64,000 bases of DNA from an uncultured Clostridia bacterium (GCA_947089425.1 CAMUKG010000008.1:1-64000), one strand, 5' to 3'. Shown: positions 34,879-44,912, counted from the first letter of the stretch. The notes: generated by a model not told the origin, from the sequence alone. Made by a program: numbers and translations.

Positions 34879-36840
34879 ATGAAAAAAATAAGAAAAATAA
34901 CGGCGGTTGCCGCGCTTATCCTCGCGCTTGCGTTTTCGGCGTTCGGTTGCGCCGCTCATAGCAATTCGGACAGTGCGCCGACCGACGGAGATAAGGCGGA
35001 AGAGGTTAAAAATATGACTTTGTTCGAAAACGGAAAAACAGATTATACAATAGTATATCCCGATGAGCGCACCGAAGCGGAAAAATATGCGGCTTCGACT
35101 CTCGGAGAGTTTTTTAAAGAGGTATCGGGCGCGAGCATTCGGCTAAAACAGGAAAAGTTCGTTACCTACGACGAAAATGCCAAAATAATTTCGGTGGGCG
35201 CAACTCGCTTTATAGAAAAAGCGGGAATAACCGCCGAACTCGAACACGACGGCTTTTTTATTAAAACTGCGGGGCAAAACGTGTTTATAAACGGAGGAAG
35301 CGGAAGGGGAACGCTTTACGGCGTGTATGAATTTCTCGATGCGTATTTGGGCGTGAAATTCTTGACTTACGATTGCACTTACGTGCCAAAACTCGGCGAA
35401 TACAAGTTCGGAAAAATAGACGACGTTCAAGCTCCGTCGTTTAAATACCGTAACTTTATGGTGGCGGGATATAACGACGATAAAGCGTATATGAGCCGCA
35501 TGAGGTTTGTGAACGAATATCATACGGTGGCAGACCGTTTCGGTGGCAACATAGGTTGGTTCTCTTCGTCCGATTGCCCGCCCGCGCACAACTCACTTTC
35601 ATATGTGCCCGTAAGTTATGCGAGCCGCTATCCCGAAATGTTTTCGTTCGTGCGAGGCAATCCCGTAGAAATTTGCCAAACTTACGGTATAACCGAAAAC
35701 GGCGAAATAGACGACGGCGTGGAAATCAGCCCAATAAAACTTGCAATCGAGTCGCTTAAAAAATTCGTGCTTTCGGCAAAGCCCGACGTAACGTATTTCA
35801 TGTTCGGGCAACAAGACGTTCAAACGCCATGCCGTTGCGCCCGCTGTATGCGCGACACCGAAAAATATGGGAGAGGCGGTATTAACATAAGGTTTGTGAA
35901 TCTTCTTGCGCGCGAAGTGCAAAAATGGGCGAACGAAGAGCTTGGCGGCAGAGAGGTGAACGTTATAACGTTTGCTTATCAATATTCCGAAGAGCCGCCC
36001 GTAGAGCTCGGAGAAAACGGCGAATATCGCCCCGTAGACGATACCGTAGTGGCGGCGGACAACGTGAGCGTGCGTCTTGCCACGTATTTCTGCAACGGCT
36101 ATTATTCTCTCGAAGACTCGCGGCAAATAGCAAAATACCGCACGCTTCTTTCGAATTGGAGCAAAGTTGCGAGCAAGTTCATGCTGTGGGATTATCACAT
36201 TGATTACTATAATTACTTTAACTATTATCCCACCATGCACACTTGGAAAGAAAATTTGCGACTTTATAAAAACATAGGTGCCGAATACGTTTTAATGCAG
36301 TCGGCTCAAAATGAAAAAGTGAGTTGGCAGGCTAATATGGAAGCTTACGTTGCGTCTAAACTGATGTGGAACATAGAGCGCGACGTAGACGAACTCGTCG
36401 AGGAATTTTTCACGTATTATTACGGCATTGCCAAAGATTACGCTCTCGAATATAAGACTAACGCCGATTTGTATTACCGCACGCTATTCGAACGTTTCGA
36501 CGATTACACTCTAGTGCTCGGCTCCGACCGTTCGGCGGTTAAGTATTACGACTTAGGCTTTTTGAAAGGACAAGAGGAACTCATGAATAAAGCGATAGGC
36601 TTCGTTTCGGCGAGCGAATTAAATAGCGACGAAGCGGAGACGGTTATAAAACGTCTTAAAATCATGCGCGCGCCCGTTAAATTCATGATTATGCACAACT
36701 ATAACGGCTACTATTTGGATAAACAGTCGGAATATAAGGCGTATGTCGACGACGTGCTCGCCGAGCTTTCGGAGCTCGGATTCGCCCGTTATAGCGAGGG
36801 CTCTCTACTAAACGAATATAAGGCTAACCACAGGATATAG
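34879..36840 (+). CDS. DUF4838 domain lipoprotein, glycoside-hydrolase-like
   Basis: 653 aa, lipoprotein signal to Cys24 (AFGC). The N-terminal domain (ERTEAEKYAASTLGEFFKEVSGA, GGSGRGTLYGVYEFLD) resembles the alpha-glucuronidase/GH20-type N-terminal fold found in DUF4838 proteins. The central barrel has WFSSSDCPPAHNS, FMFGQQDVQTPCRCARC (paired Cys) and HTWKENLRLYKNIG. Known members sit in glycan loci and are proposed glycosidases; activity is unproven. Its predicted surface position suggests an early depolymerising step. Confidence 0.85.
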   Translation: MKKIRKITAVAALILALAFSAFGCAAHSNSDSAPTDGDKAEEVKNMTLFENGKTDYTIVYPDERTEAEKYAASTLGEFFKEVSGASIRLKQEKFVTYDENAKIISVGATRFIEKAGITAELEHDGFFIKTAGQNVFINGGSGRGTLYGVYEFLDAYLGVKFLTYDCTYVPKLGEYKFGKIDDVQAPSFKYRNFMVAGYNDDKAYMSRMRFVNEYHTVADRFGGNIGWFSSSDCPPAHNSLSYVPVSYASRYPEMFSFVRGNPVEICQTYGITENGEIDDGVEISPIKLAIESLKKFVLSAKPDVTYFMFGQQDVQTPCRCARCMRDTEKYGRGGINIRFVNLLAREVQKWANEELGGREVNVITFAYQYSEEPPVELGENGEYRPVDDTVVAADNVSVRLATYFCNGYYSLEDSRQIAKYRTLLSNWSKVASKFMLWDYHIDYYNYFNYYPTMHTWKENLRLYKNIGAEYVLMQSAQNEKVSWQANMEAYVASKLMWNIERDVDELVEEFFTYYYGIAKDYALEYKTNADLYYRTLFERFDDYTLVLGSDRSAVKYYDLGFLKGQEELMNKAIGFVSASELNSDEAETVIKRLKIMRAPVKFMIMHNYNGYYLDKQSEYKAYVDDVLAELSELGFARYSEGSLLNEYKANHRI

Positions 36841-36846
36841 ATAAAC

Positions 36847-38430
36847 ATGCAAATAACATACAACGAACTTAAAGAAAAAATACTCGGTTGCTTTAACGGC
36901 AAAAACATAGGCGGCACGCTCGGCGCTCCGTTCGAATCGTATCGGCAAATAAACGACGTGAGCTTTTACGTTCAGGAAAATATTTACAGAAACCCTCCGC
37001 CCAACGACGACCTCGACCTTCAAATCGTATGGCTCAATGCGGCGGAACGTTTCGGCTCGTCGGTTAACGGCGATTTGCTTGCCGAATATTGGCTGACTTA
37101 CATATATCCGCGTTGGTCGGAATACGGAGCTGGGAAAGCTAATTTGATTAGGGGTTTTCGTCCGCCTATTTCGGGCCGAATAGAAAACGTGTATAAAGAC
37201 AGTTGCGGAAGTTTTATCCGCAGCGAAATATGGGCGTGTTTGGCGCCCGGCCATCCCGAAATCGCGTCGGTTTACGCTTGGCACGATTCGTCGGTAGACC
37301 ATGCGGGCGACGGAATATACGGCGAAGTTTTTTGCGCCGCCGTGCAAAGCGCCGCGTTTGCGGAAAGCTCTTTGCGCACGCTTATCGATATAGGGCTCAG
37401 CTACATACCGAAAGATTGCCTTGTGGCTAAGGCGGTGCGGCTTGTATGCGAGTGTTACGACGGCGGACTTAGTTGGAAAGAAGCGCGAGAAAAGTTATTT
37501 TGCGAAGTTCCGGGAAGTTTCGGTTTGCAAACTTTGCCGCTCGAAAAATGGACTGAAAACGATTATCTTGCTCGACCGGGTTGCGACGCACCCAACAATA
37601 TAGGAATAGCTATTATAGGGCTTTTATACGGAGAGGGCGATTTCGGAAAGAGCATTTGCCTTGCCGTGAATTGCGGAGAAGACACCGACTGTTCGGCGGG
37701 GTTTGCGGGCGCTTTGCTCGGAATAATATCGGGTAATTCGGGCATACCTCAAAAGTGGTCGGAAGTGCTCGACGGCATTATAAACACGTGTTGCATAGAC
37801 CTTTCGGAATGGGGCTTCTTTTTGCCTAAAAATGTCGGCGAGCTTGCCGACAGAATACTTTTCGATATTCCTCGATTTTTGCAGACCGATTTCGAAGCTA
37901 AGCCGCTTGTAAATTTTTCGCAAGAGGATATTTATTCGCTGAGCGCAAACGAGGGAGAAGCGCTTTTTTGCGCGCCTTACGAAGTTTACGGAAAGCATAT
38001 GTGGCGCAATCGCGGACAGCAGGGGTTCGACATAAACGAATTGTTACGTTTGCCCGAATATTGCGAATGCAAAGAGTTTCCCGCGTTTAAAGCGGTGCTC
38101 GAATACGAGCGCGCGCCTTACATAAAGGGGGACGAAAAATTCGGATTCACGTTAAAATTGATTTGCTCCGAAGTTACTCGCTCGCCACACTGGGCAAACG
38201 TTCGCATTTACACGGGTAAAGGGCTCGTTGGGTCTTGCGAAAGCTTTTCGGTGCCGCTCCAAAACACTTATCGCTATGTTGCGAAGCAAGATTTTTCCGT
38301 CTCTCTCACAGAGTGTCACGGAGTCGCCGAAGACATAATCGTGGAAATTTCTCTCGCGGGACGGCACACATGCGGTGCGCTTAAAGCCACTCTTGTCGTC
38401 GCCGATTCGCGCGACGTAACGGCGGAATAA
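36847..38430 (+). CDS. ADP-ribosylglycohydrolase (DraG/ARH) family protein
   Basis: 527 aa, about 200 longer than stand-alone DraG. The N-terminal GCFNGKNIGGTLGAPFE and the metal-binding GEDTDC (Glu278, Asp279, Asp281) are the family signatures. The first Asp motif is NDDLDL rather than the usual TDDT. The C-terminal 180 residues form an extra strand-rich domain. Members in sugar loci are thought to act on glycosidic substrates rather than ADP-ribose; this is inference. No signal peptide, so cytoplasmic. Confidence 0.85.
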   Translation: MQITYNELKEKILGCFNGKNIGGTLGAPFESYRQINDVSFYVQENIYRNPPPNDDLDLQIVWLNAAERFGSSVNGDLLAEYWLTYIYPRWSEYGAGKANLIRGFRPPISGRIENVYKDSCGSFIRSEIWACLAPGHPEIASVYAWHDSSVDHAGDGIYGEVFCAAVQSAAFAESSLRTLIDIGLSYIPKDCLVAKAVRLVCECYDGGLSWKEAREKLFCEVPGSFGLQTLPLEKWTENDYLARPGCDAPNNIGIAIIGLLYGEGDFGKSICLAVNCGEDTDCSAGFAGALLGIISGNSGIPQKWSEVLDGIINTCCIDLSEWGFFLPKNVGELADRILFDIPRFLQTDFEAKPLVNFSQEDIYSLSANEGEALFCAPYEVYGKHMWRNRGQQGFDINELLRLPEYCECKEFPAFKAVLEYERAPYIKGDEKFGFTLKLICSEVTRSPHWANVRIYTGKGLVGSCESFSVPLQNTYRYVAKQDFSVSLTECHGVAEDIIVEISLAGRHTCGALKATLVVADSRDVTAE

Positions 38431-38434
38431 CCGT

Positions 38435-40582
38435 ATGAAAGAAAAAGAAATAGCGAGCTTTCTCGACTTGGACGAGAAAATAAGCATACTGTCGGGTGAA
38501 AATATTTGGCACACTCGAGCCGAGCCGAAAATAGGATTGAAGAGTTTGACTTTGCGTGACGGACCTCACGGAATACGCGACGGTACGCCGTCATTTTGTT
38601 ATCCCAACATAAATTTGCTTGCGTGCAGTTGGGATAGGGAACTACTATTCAATGCGGGTGAGTCGCTCGGAGCGGATGCGAAAGAACACGGTGTGAACGT
38701 TTTGCTTGCGCCGGGCGTGAACGTGAAACGCAATCCGCTTTGCGGACGCAACTTCGAATATTTTTCCGAAGAGCCGTATGTTACGGGCGAGCTTGCCGCC
38801 GCATATGTAAACGGGGTTCAAAGCTTCGGCGTGGCGGCGTGCGTAAAGCACTTTTGTTGCAACAATCGCGAAAACGGCAGATATTCTTATTCGGCGGAGA
38901 TAGACGAGCGCACTTTGCGCGAAGTATATTTAAAACCTTTTCGCACAGTAATCGAAAAAGCTGACGCAAAGTCGCTCATGACGTCTTATAACAGAGTTAA
39001 CGGAGAATATGCGGCGCAAAATCGAAAGCTGTACGATATTTTGCGAGACGAATGGGGTTACGACGGCGTCGTCGTGTCCGACTGGGGCGGAGTTGACAGT
39101 CGCGCGAAAAGCTACGCTTGCGGGCTCGACCTCGAAATGCCCGGCTCCGACTTGAAAACTCATAGCGAGGTTTTAGAGGCGGTAAAGCGTGGTGAACTCG
39201 AAGAGGCGCAAATAACGCAAAGCGTGGGCCGAATTAAAAAACTTGCCGATTTTTGTTTCGCAGAGCGGGAAGTAAAAACGTTTAAAAGAAACACATGCCG
39301 ACTTGCCGAAGAGAGCATGGTGCTTCTAAAAAACGCCGACGCGCTGTTGCCGTTGCGCCGCGAGTCTCGCGTGGCGGTGGCGGGGAGTCTTGCTCTTCTG
39401 TCGCTTTCGCAAGGCGGCGGTTGCGCCGAAGTAAATTCGACGGGCGCGAAAACGGTGTTTTCCGTTTTGCGCGAAACGTTTTCGGTGTGCGATTACATAG
39501 AAGAACCAGACTTGCGTCTTTCGAAATACGACGCCATTATAGTGTTTTGCGGCACAAGGCCCGACAGCGAGGGGTACGACCGAGAAAATATCTTTATAGA
39601 TTGCTCTCTTTTGAAAAAGTGCGCTGAATTCAATAGTAACGTTGCGTGCGTGTTGAGCAACGGTTCCGCGCTCGACTTGCGCGAGGTTACGGCAAACTCG
39701 AAGGCAGTTTTGGAAACATATTATGCGGGCGAAGTTTTCGGCGTTGCACTTTCGCGAGTTATTACGGGCAAAGTCAATCCGAGCGGCAGGCTCGCCGAGA
39801 GTTTTATTGCAAAAATAGAGGATAGCCCGTGTTTCGGGGAGGAAAACAGCGACATAATTTTTTACGGCGAGGGCGTGAATACGGGATACCGATATTATTT
39901 GAAAAAAGGAATAAAAACCGTTTTTCCGTTCGGTTACGGCATGAGTTACACGAACTTCGAGTATTCCGATTTGAAACTCGACGCTTGCAAAATAGACGAA
40001 AACGCAAAATTCGTAACCGCCGAGTTCTTTCTTGAAAATACGGGAAAATTCGACGGCAAAGAAGTTGTGCAAATATATTTTAAAACGCGCGGCGAATACG
40101 GAATGCCCGTGTTGAAACTTGTCGCTTTCGATAAGCTATTCTTGCGCGCGGGAGAGCGCAAAAAGGTGCGCGTGCGAGTGGATGCGCGCGAATTTATGTA
40201 TTACGATACGCATAATAGCGCCTTTAAATTGCCCGTAGGAGCGTTCAGGTTATGCGTATGCCGCAATGCCGAAAACGAATTGCTTTCGGCGGAGCTTGCG
40301 ATTTCTAACGGCGATAGAGCGAACCGCTACACTACGGTGGGAGAAATTATACGGACGGAAAAGGGCGCGGCGTTCGTTAAAAAAGAACTTAACAAAGCTA
40401 TATGCGGTTGTATTACCGACGATGAAAATTATAGCTTCGACATACGCGACGGGCATATTACGGGCGACGTGTTTTTCCGAAAGATTGCCGAAAGTTTGCA
40501 ACTCAGGCAAACCGTTACCATGAGCAACAATCGCCTATCCAATGCGGAACTTGAAAGGATTATAGATTTGCTCAACGACTGA
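38435..40582 (+). CDS. Glycoside hydrolase family 3 (beta-glucosidase/beta-xylosidase type)
   Basis: 715 aa, cytoplasmic. LTLRDGPHGIRD and the nucleophile motif VVVSDWGG (Asp216) mark the barrel domain; the alpha/beta sandwich domain follows, and a fibronectin III-like domain (ENTGKFDGKEVVQIY, FKLPVGAFRLCV) lies near 530-620. An extra 90-residue C-terminal piece is not recognised. It follows the previous gene by 4 nt. It trims beta-linked sugars from imported oligosaccharides. Confidence 0.93.
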   Translation: MKEKEIASFLDLDEKISILSGENIWHTRAEPKIGLKSLTLRDGPHGIRDGTPSFCYPNINLLACSWDRELLFNAGESLGADAKEHGVNVLLAPGVNVKRNPLCGRNFEYFSEEPYVTGELAAAYVNGVQSFGVAACVKHFCCNNRENGRYSYSAEIDERTLREVYLKPFRTVIEKADAKSLMTSYNRVNGEYAAQNRKLYDILRDEWGYDGVVVSDWGGVDSRAKSYACGLDLEMPGSDLKTHSEVLEAVKRGELEEAQITQSVGRIKKLADFCFAEREVKTFKRNTCRLAEESMVLLKNADALLPLRRESRVAVAGSLALLSLSQGGGCAEVNSTGAKTVFSVLRETFSVCDYIEEPDLRLSKYDAIIVFCGTRPDSEGYDRENIFIDCSLLKKCAEFNSNVACVLSNGSALDLREVTANSKAVLETYYAGEVFGVALSRVITGKVNPSGRLAESFIAKIEDSPCFGEENSDIIFYGEGVNTGYRYYLKKGIKTVFPFGYGMSYTNFEYSDLKLDACKIDENAKFVTAEFFLENTGKFDGKEVVQIYFKTRGEYGMPVLKLVAFDKLFLRAGERKKVRVRVDAREFMYYDTHNSAFKLPVGAFRLCVCRNAENELLSAELAISNGDRANRYTTVGEIIRTEKGAAFVKKELNKAICGCITDDENYSFDIRDGHITGDVFFRKIAESLQLRQTVTMSNNRLSNAELERIIDLLND

Positions 40583-40660
40583 AAAGTTTGAAAGAACCAA
40601 AAATCGCGCGCTATTGCGTTTACAAAAATTTTAGGAATAAGGAGTAAAGAAATCGCAATT

Positions 40661-43105
40661 ATGGAAAATACAAAATTGCTTTCAAGCTGTTGGAGCGTTA
40701 GAAACGAAACGCACGGAGAATATGCGGCGCATGTTCCCGGCGACATTACAAACGATTTATTTTTGTGCGGCAAAATTCCAGACCCGCTTTTCGGCGTAAA
40801 TTTTAAAGAGCTCGGTTTTATTCTCGATTCCGACTGGGAATATAATTGCGCGTTTACAATTTCGGATTCCGAATTTTCGTCGGAGCGGCTCGAACTTCGT
40901 TTCGAAGGCGTCGACACGTTTTCGGAAATTTTCTTAAACGGAAAACTCGTGGGCGCAACAGACAATATGTATTTGCGTTACGATTTCGATATTAAAAAAT
41001 ACGCAAAGCGCGGCGACAACGTTCTTTCGGTGAAAATGCGTTCGCCTTATAAGGTTTACAATTCGCGAAAGAACGAAAAATACATGTCAATTTTTCACCC
41101 CAACCGTATATTTTTCAGAAAGCCTTCGTGCCATTTTATGTGGGACTGGGCGCCCGACTTTCCGGGCTACGGAATATATAAAAACGTATATTTGGTTAGC
41201 GGCGACAGCGATAATATTCTCGACGCCGAAATAACGTGCGACGCTTCGGGTAACGCCACGTTTATAACTCTACTTGACGAAAAGTTTAAAGAAAAGCCGC
41301 GAGATTACTCGCTTTGCTTGCGTCTAAGTAAGCGCCCGAACTGCGATTGCAAAGAGCATTATGAATTGGAGACAAAAGTCGGCGGTCAGTTCGTGTTGCA
41401 AAACGTTACCGTAGAAAATGCGGAACTTTGGTGGCCTAACGGATACGGCGAAGCTAACTTATACGGTTATTCGCTCGAATTGAAGCGCGACGGAAAGCTC
41501 GTTTCGCATAAGAGCGGTAAAATAGGGTTTCGCACAATTAAAATAAAGGAAGAGCCGCTCGACTCCGATTCGCTTTCTTTCGCGTTGAACGTGAACGGCG
41601 TAAATATTTTTTGCAAGGGGTCGAATTGGGTGCCTGCAAGCAATATGACGGGAACGGTAACCGACGAAACTTACGAGCACCTTATAAAGTCGGCTAACGA
41701 GGCTAACTATAATCTTTTGCGAGTGTGGGGCGGAGGAATTTACGAGAGCGAAAAGTTTTACGACCTTTGCGACGAACTCGGAATTATGGTGTGGCAAGAT
41801 TTTATGTTCGCTTGCTCCGATTTGCCCGACGACATTCCCGAATTCAGAAAGACTGTTTATAAAGAAGCCGACATGCAATTGCGTCGGCTTCGTAACCGCC
41901 CTTGCGTTGCGGTGTGGTGCGGCGGAAATGAACGCCGCAAATTCCTAGACTGCAAGGGCCCTCAATACGGCGAATATATTTGGGAAGTGTTGCTTCGCGG
42001 GTTACATAATAAGCTTACGCGCAATTCCGAGTATGTGCCAAACAGTCCGCACAGTCGCACCGATATAGACATGGACTATTCTTCGGGCGATTTGCATACT
42101 TCGTGCTACGACCCCGCGCTTATAGACGACCGTATTCCATCTTTTCGCGAATATCTTGCCAAAAACAAAAGCCCGTTCACAACCGAATGCGCAATTTTGG
42201 GACCTTGCCGCATTCGCAGTTTAAAAAAATTTATTCCCGCCGACAAACTTTGGCCTGTTAACGAGGTTTGGCACGAACACTTTATGTTAAATCCTTACGC
42301 TTGCGTTCCCGAAGAAACTTTCATAACCAAAGAATTCAGGTTGGCGGAAGCTCTGTTCGGAATTACGGAAACATTGCCGCAATTCGTGAAAAAAGCCATG
42401 TGCGTTCATTCCGAAATCATGCGTTCGGAAATCGAATACGCTCGCGCAAGCGAAAGGTGCAACGGCATTTTAAATTGGATGTATAACGACATTTGGGGAT
42501 GCGGAACTTGGTCGGTTATCGATTTTTACGGCGAGAAAAAGCCGGTGTTTTACTCGCAAAAATCGGCGTTCAAGCCCGTGCACGTTTTCTTTTGGTTCGA
42601 CGGCGAAAAAACGAATTTAAGCGTGGCTAACGATTTGCGCCGCGATTTAAAATTAACCCTCGAATACGGTCAATCGAGTCTTCGCGGAGAAACGCGCCGA
42701 AAAAACAAAAGCAACATAGTCGTAAAAGCTAATTCGGTGTACACGGAGTTCGGCGTAAATATCGATAAAGACGTTAAAAACGGCTATTTGAGCGCGCAAA
42801 TTTCGGGCGACGTTTCAGACAAGAGCGTATATTTTTATAACTTGTGGAAAGATTTGCCGTTCGAAACGAATTTAACCGTTAAGGTCGAACGTAAAAGCGA
42901 AAACGAGCTAACCGTTTTTATTAAAGCGAACGAGTTTGCTCGCACTGTGTTTATAGACGTGCCTTACGGCGTCAAAGTTGTGCTTGACGACAATTACTTC
43001 GATATGGAAAAGGGCGACGAGCGCGCGATTACCGTCAGCGCCGATTTGCCGCTTGCCGAGAAAGATATAACCGTCAAAACTTTTGCCGACGAATGGAACG
43101 AGTAA
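40661..43105 (+). CDS. Glycoside hydrolase family 2, beta-mannosidase-like
   Basis: 814 aa, cytoplasmic. The N-terminal jelly roll (VPGDITNDLF), WWPNGYGEANLY and the barrel with GSNWVPAS and LRVWGGGIYE match family 2 beta-mannosidases. The acid/base is Glu424 in WCGGNE, and the candidate nucleophile is Glu509 in FTTECAILG. AAGGAG lies 16 nt before the annotated ATG, which is far; ATC at 40652 would be better placed but is a rare start codon. It releases beta-mannose or a related residue. Confidence 0.9.
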   Translation: MENTKLLSSCWSVRNETHGEYAAHVPGDITNDLFLCGKIPDPLFGVNFKELGFILDSDWEYNCAFTISDSEFSSERLELRFEGVDTFSEIFLNGKLVGATDNMYLRYDFDIKKYAKRGDNVLSVKMRSPYKVYNSRKNEKYMSIFHPNRIFFRKPSCHFMWDWAPDFPGYGIYKNVYLVSGDSDNILDAEITCDASGNATFITLLDEKFKEKPRDYSLCLRLSKRPNCDCKEHYELETKVGGQFVLQNVTVENAELWWPNGYGEANLYGYSLELKRDGKLVSHKSGKIGFRTIKIKEEPLDSDSLSFALNVNGVNIFCKGSNWVPASNMTGTVTDETYEHLIKSANEANYNLLRVWGGGIYESEKFYDLCDELGIMVWQDFMFACSDLPDDIPEFRKTVYKEADMQLRRLRNRPCVAVWCGGNERRKFLDCKGPQYGEYIWEVLLRGLHNKLTRNSEYVPNSPHSRTDIDMDYSSGDLHTSCYDPALIDDRIPSFREYLAKNKSPFTTECAILGPCRIRSLKKFIPADKLWPVNEVWHEHFMLNPYACVPEETFITKEFRLAEALFGITETLPQFVKKAMCVHSEIMRSEIEYARASERCNGILNWMYNDIWGCGTWSVIDFYGEKKPVFYSQKSAFKPVHVFFWFDGEKTNLSVANDLRRDLKLTLEYGQSSLRGETRRKNKSNIVVKANSVYTEFGVNIDKDVKNGYLSAQISGDVSDKSVYFYNLWKDLPFETNLTVKVERKSENELTVFIKANEFARTVFIDVPYGVKVVLDDNYFDMEKGDERAITVSADLPLAEKDITVKTFADEWNE

Positions 43106-43123
43106 ACGAGAGGAGAGGGCGCG

Positions 43124-44092
43124 TTGAATTCCCGAAACAAAATTTTGCTCGGATTCGATATAGGCGGCACGAAATGCGCCGTAAGCGTTGGAGAGTCGAA
43201 CGGGGAACAAATTCGAATTTTAGGACGAGAGCAAACGGCAACCGAATTTTCGCCGCTCGCCACTTTTGAAAAGCTTTCACCGCTTGCCGAAAAATTTTTG
43301 AACGAATACGAGTGCGAATGCGCGGGGATAAGTTGCGGCGGTCCGCTCGATTCGGCGGCGGGAAAAATTCTCGCTCCGCCCAATCTGCGCGGTTGGCACG
43401 GTTTTAATATTGCGGACTACGTTCGCGAGCGTTTCGGGTTGTGCGCAAGGCTTGAAAACGACGCCAACGCTTGCGCTCTCGCCGAGTGGAGGTACGGCGC
43501 GGGAAGAGGCTCTCGTAACATGGTTTTTCTCACTTTCGGCACGGGATTGGGCGCGGGGCTTGTGCTCGGCGGAAAGCTCTACGGCGGCGCAAACGGCAAC
43601 GCGGGCGAAGTCGGGCACATAAGACTCAAAAAAAAAGGACCTCTCGGCTACGGAAAGAACGGTTCGTTCGAGGGATTTTGCAGCGGCGGAGGCATAGCGC
43701 GTCTTGCCGAACTCATGGGATGGCGCGAACGCGAGACCCCCGAATGCGTGCTCTCGGCGGGAGGATATAAAAATATAACCTCAAAGCTTTTGTGCGACGC
43801 GGCGGAAAACGGTTCGCGATTTGCTATAAAGGTTTTTAAAAAAAGCGGAGAGATGTTGGGTAAAGGATTGAGCATAATAATAGACCTAATTAACCCCGAA
43901 ATTATTGTGCTCGGCGGCGTGTATATGCGAGCACGAAAGTTTCTCGAATCCGCCATGCGCAAGGCGCTCGCGCAAGAAGCGCTCGATTGCAGTGCTCGCG
44001 TATGTGAAATTTTGCCCGCAGCGCTCGGCGAGAACGTGGGCGACTACGCCGCGCTGTCGGTAGCGGAAGCTTTTAGTTCGGGAGAACTGTAA
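43124..44092 (+). CDS. ROK family sugar kinase
   Basis: 322 aa, no HTH domain, so an enzyme and not a regulator. LGFDIGGTKCAVSV is the ATP-binding phosphate-1 motif, and the catalytic Asp lies in ARLENDANACALAEW. The usual zinc motif (GHxxxxxxGxxCxCGxxGC) is changed: GHIRLKKKGPLGYGKNGSFEGFCSG lacks the paired cysteines. The start is TTG with AGGAGAG 6-7 nt before. It probably phosphorylates the monosaccharide released by the GH2 and GH3 enzymes. Confidence 0.9.
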   Translation: MNSRNKILLGFDIGGTKCAVSVGESNGEQIRILGREQTATEFSPLATFEKLSPLAEKFLNEYECECAGISCGGPLDSAAGKILAPPNLRGWHGFNIADYVRERFGLCARLENDANACALAEWRYGAGRGSRNMVFLTFGTGLGAGLVLGGKLYGGANGNAGEVGHIRLKKKGPLGYGKNGSFEGFCSGGGIARLAELMGWRERETPECVLSAGGYKNITSKLLCDAAENGSRFAIKVFKKSGEMLGKGLSIIIDLINPEIIVLGGVYMRARKFLESAMRKALAQEALDCSARVCEILPAALGENVGDYAALSVAEAFSSGEL

Positions 44093-44142
44093 CCGAATTT
44101 TATTGTTAAAAAACAATTTGCGACAAGAGGCGCTCTAATAAA

Positions 44143-44784
44143 ATGAAAGACGAAACGAGAAACATATTGCATACAACAGTTGAAAAACATGCTCTTTTGA
44201 AATCGGTTAAATCCGAAATTGCGGCGGCGTTCGAAATGCTTTGCGAGTGCTTTAAAAGCGGCAAACGACTTTATTTGTGCGGCAACGGCGGAAGCGCCGC
44301 CGATTGCGAGCACATAGCGGGAGAACTATTAAAAAGCTTTCGCAAAAAACGCGCTTTACCGCGAGAATTCGTGTCGGCGCTATCTTGCTACGGCGAAGAC
44401 GGCGCCTTTCTTGCGCGCGTGCTCGAAGGCGGTTTGCCCGTAGTATCGCTTTGCGGACACGCGGCTTTTTCCACCGCTTTCGGTAACGACAAAAGTCCCG
44501 AGTCGGTTTTTGCGCAACAGGTGTCCGTTTTTGGGAATTGCGGCGACGTTTTGCTTACGATTTCCACTTCGGGCAATTCGCGCAACTGCGTGCTTGCGGC
44601 TGTGACGGCAAAAGCTAAGGGGATGAGAGTGTTGTTTCTCGGCGGCGGCAACGGTGGAAAATTGAAAAACATAGCCGACGCGATTGTGCTTGTGCCCGAA
44701 TCCGAAACTTACTCCGTTCAAGAACTGCATTTGCCGGTGTATCATTGTTTATGCGCTATGCTTGAAAATGATTTTTTCGATTGA
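44143..44784 (+). CDS. SIS domain sugar-phosphate isomerase (GmhA-like)
   Basis: 213 aa. LCGNGGSAADCEHIAGEL and the phosphosugar-binding ISTSGNSRN are typical of sedoheptulose 7-phosphate isomerase and related aldose-ketose isomerases. In this context it more likely acts on a hexose phosphate made by the preceding ROK kinase than on heptose. The ribosome site is weak. Confidence 0.88.
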   Translation: MKDETRNILHTTVEKHALLKSVKSEIAAAFEMLCECFKSGKRLYLCGNGGSAADCEHIAGELLKSFRKKRALPREFVSALSCYGEDGAFLARVLEGGLPVVSLCGHAAFSTAFGNDKSPESVFAQQVSVFGNCGDVLLTISTSGNSRNCVLAAVTAKAKGMRVLFLGGGNGGKLKNIADAIVLVPESETYSVQELHLPVYHCLCAMLENDFFD

Positions 44785-44884
44785 AGTTTTTTTTAAGGTT
44801 TTCCGACAAAGTGAGCGACGGTTCCGCTTACGTTTGCCATGAGAATTTTTTGGCAAGAAAATTTTACAAACTGCATCGAATCGC

Positions 44885-44912
44885 TTGCGGGGGGGGGTAA
44901 ATATGATATAAT
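44885..44912 (+). promoter_or_regulatory. Promoter-like site with a nine-G spacer tract
   Basis: TTGCGG (44885-44890) and TATAAT (44907-44912) are 16 bp apart. Nine consecutive G (44889-44897) begin in the -35 box and fill the spacer, so slippage would change the spacing. It is one of three plus-strand promoter-like sites before 45176; the 390-nt gap holds no gene. Confidence 0.5.
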
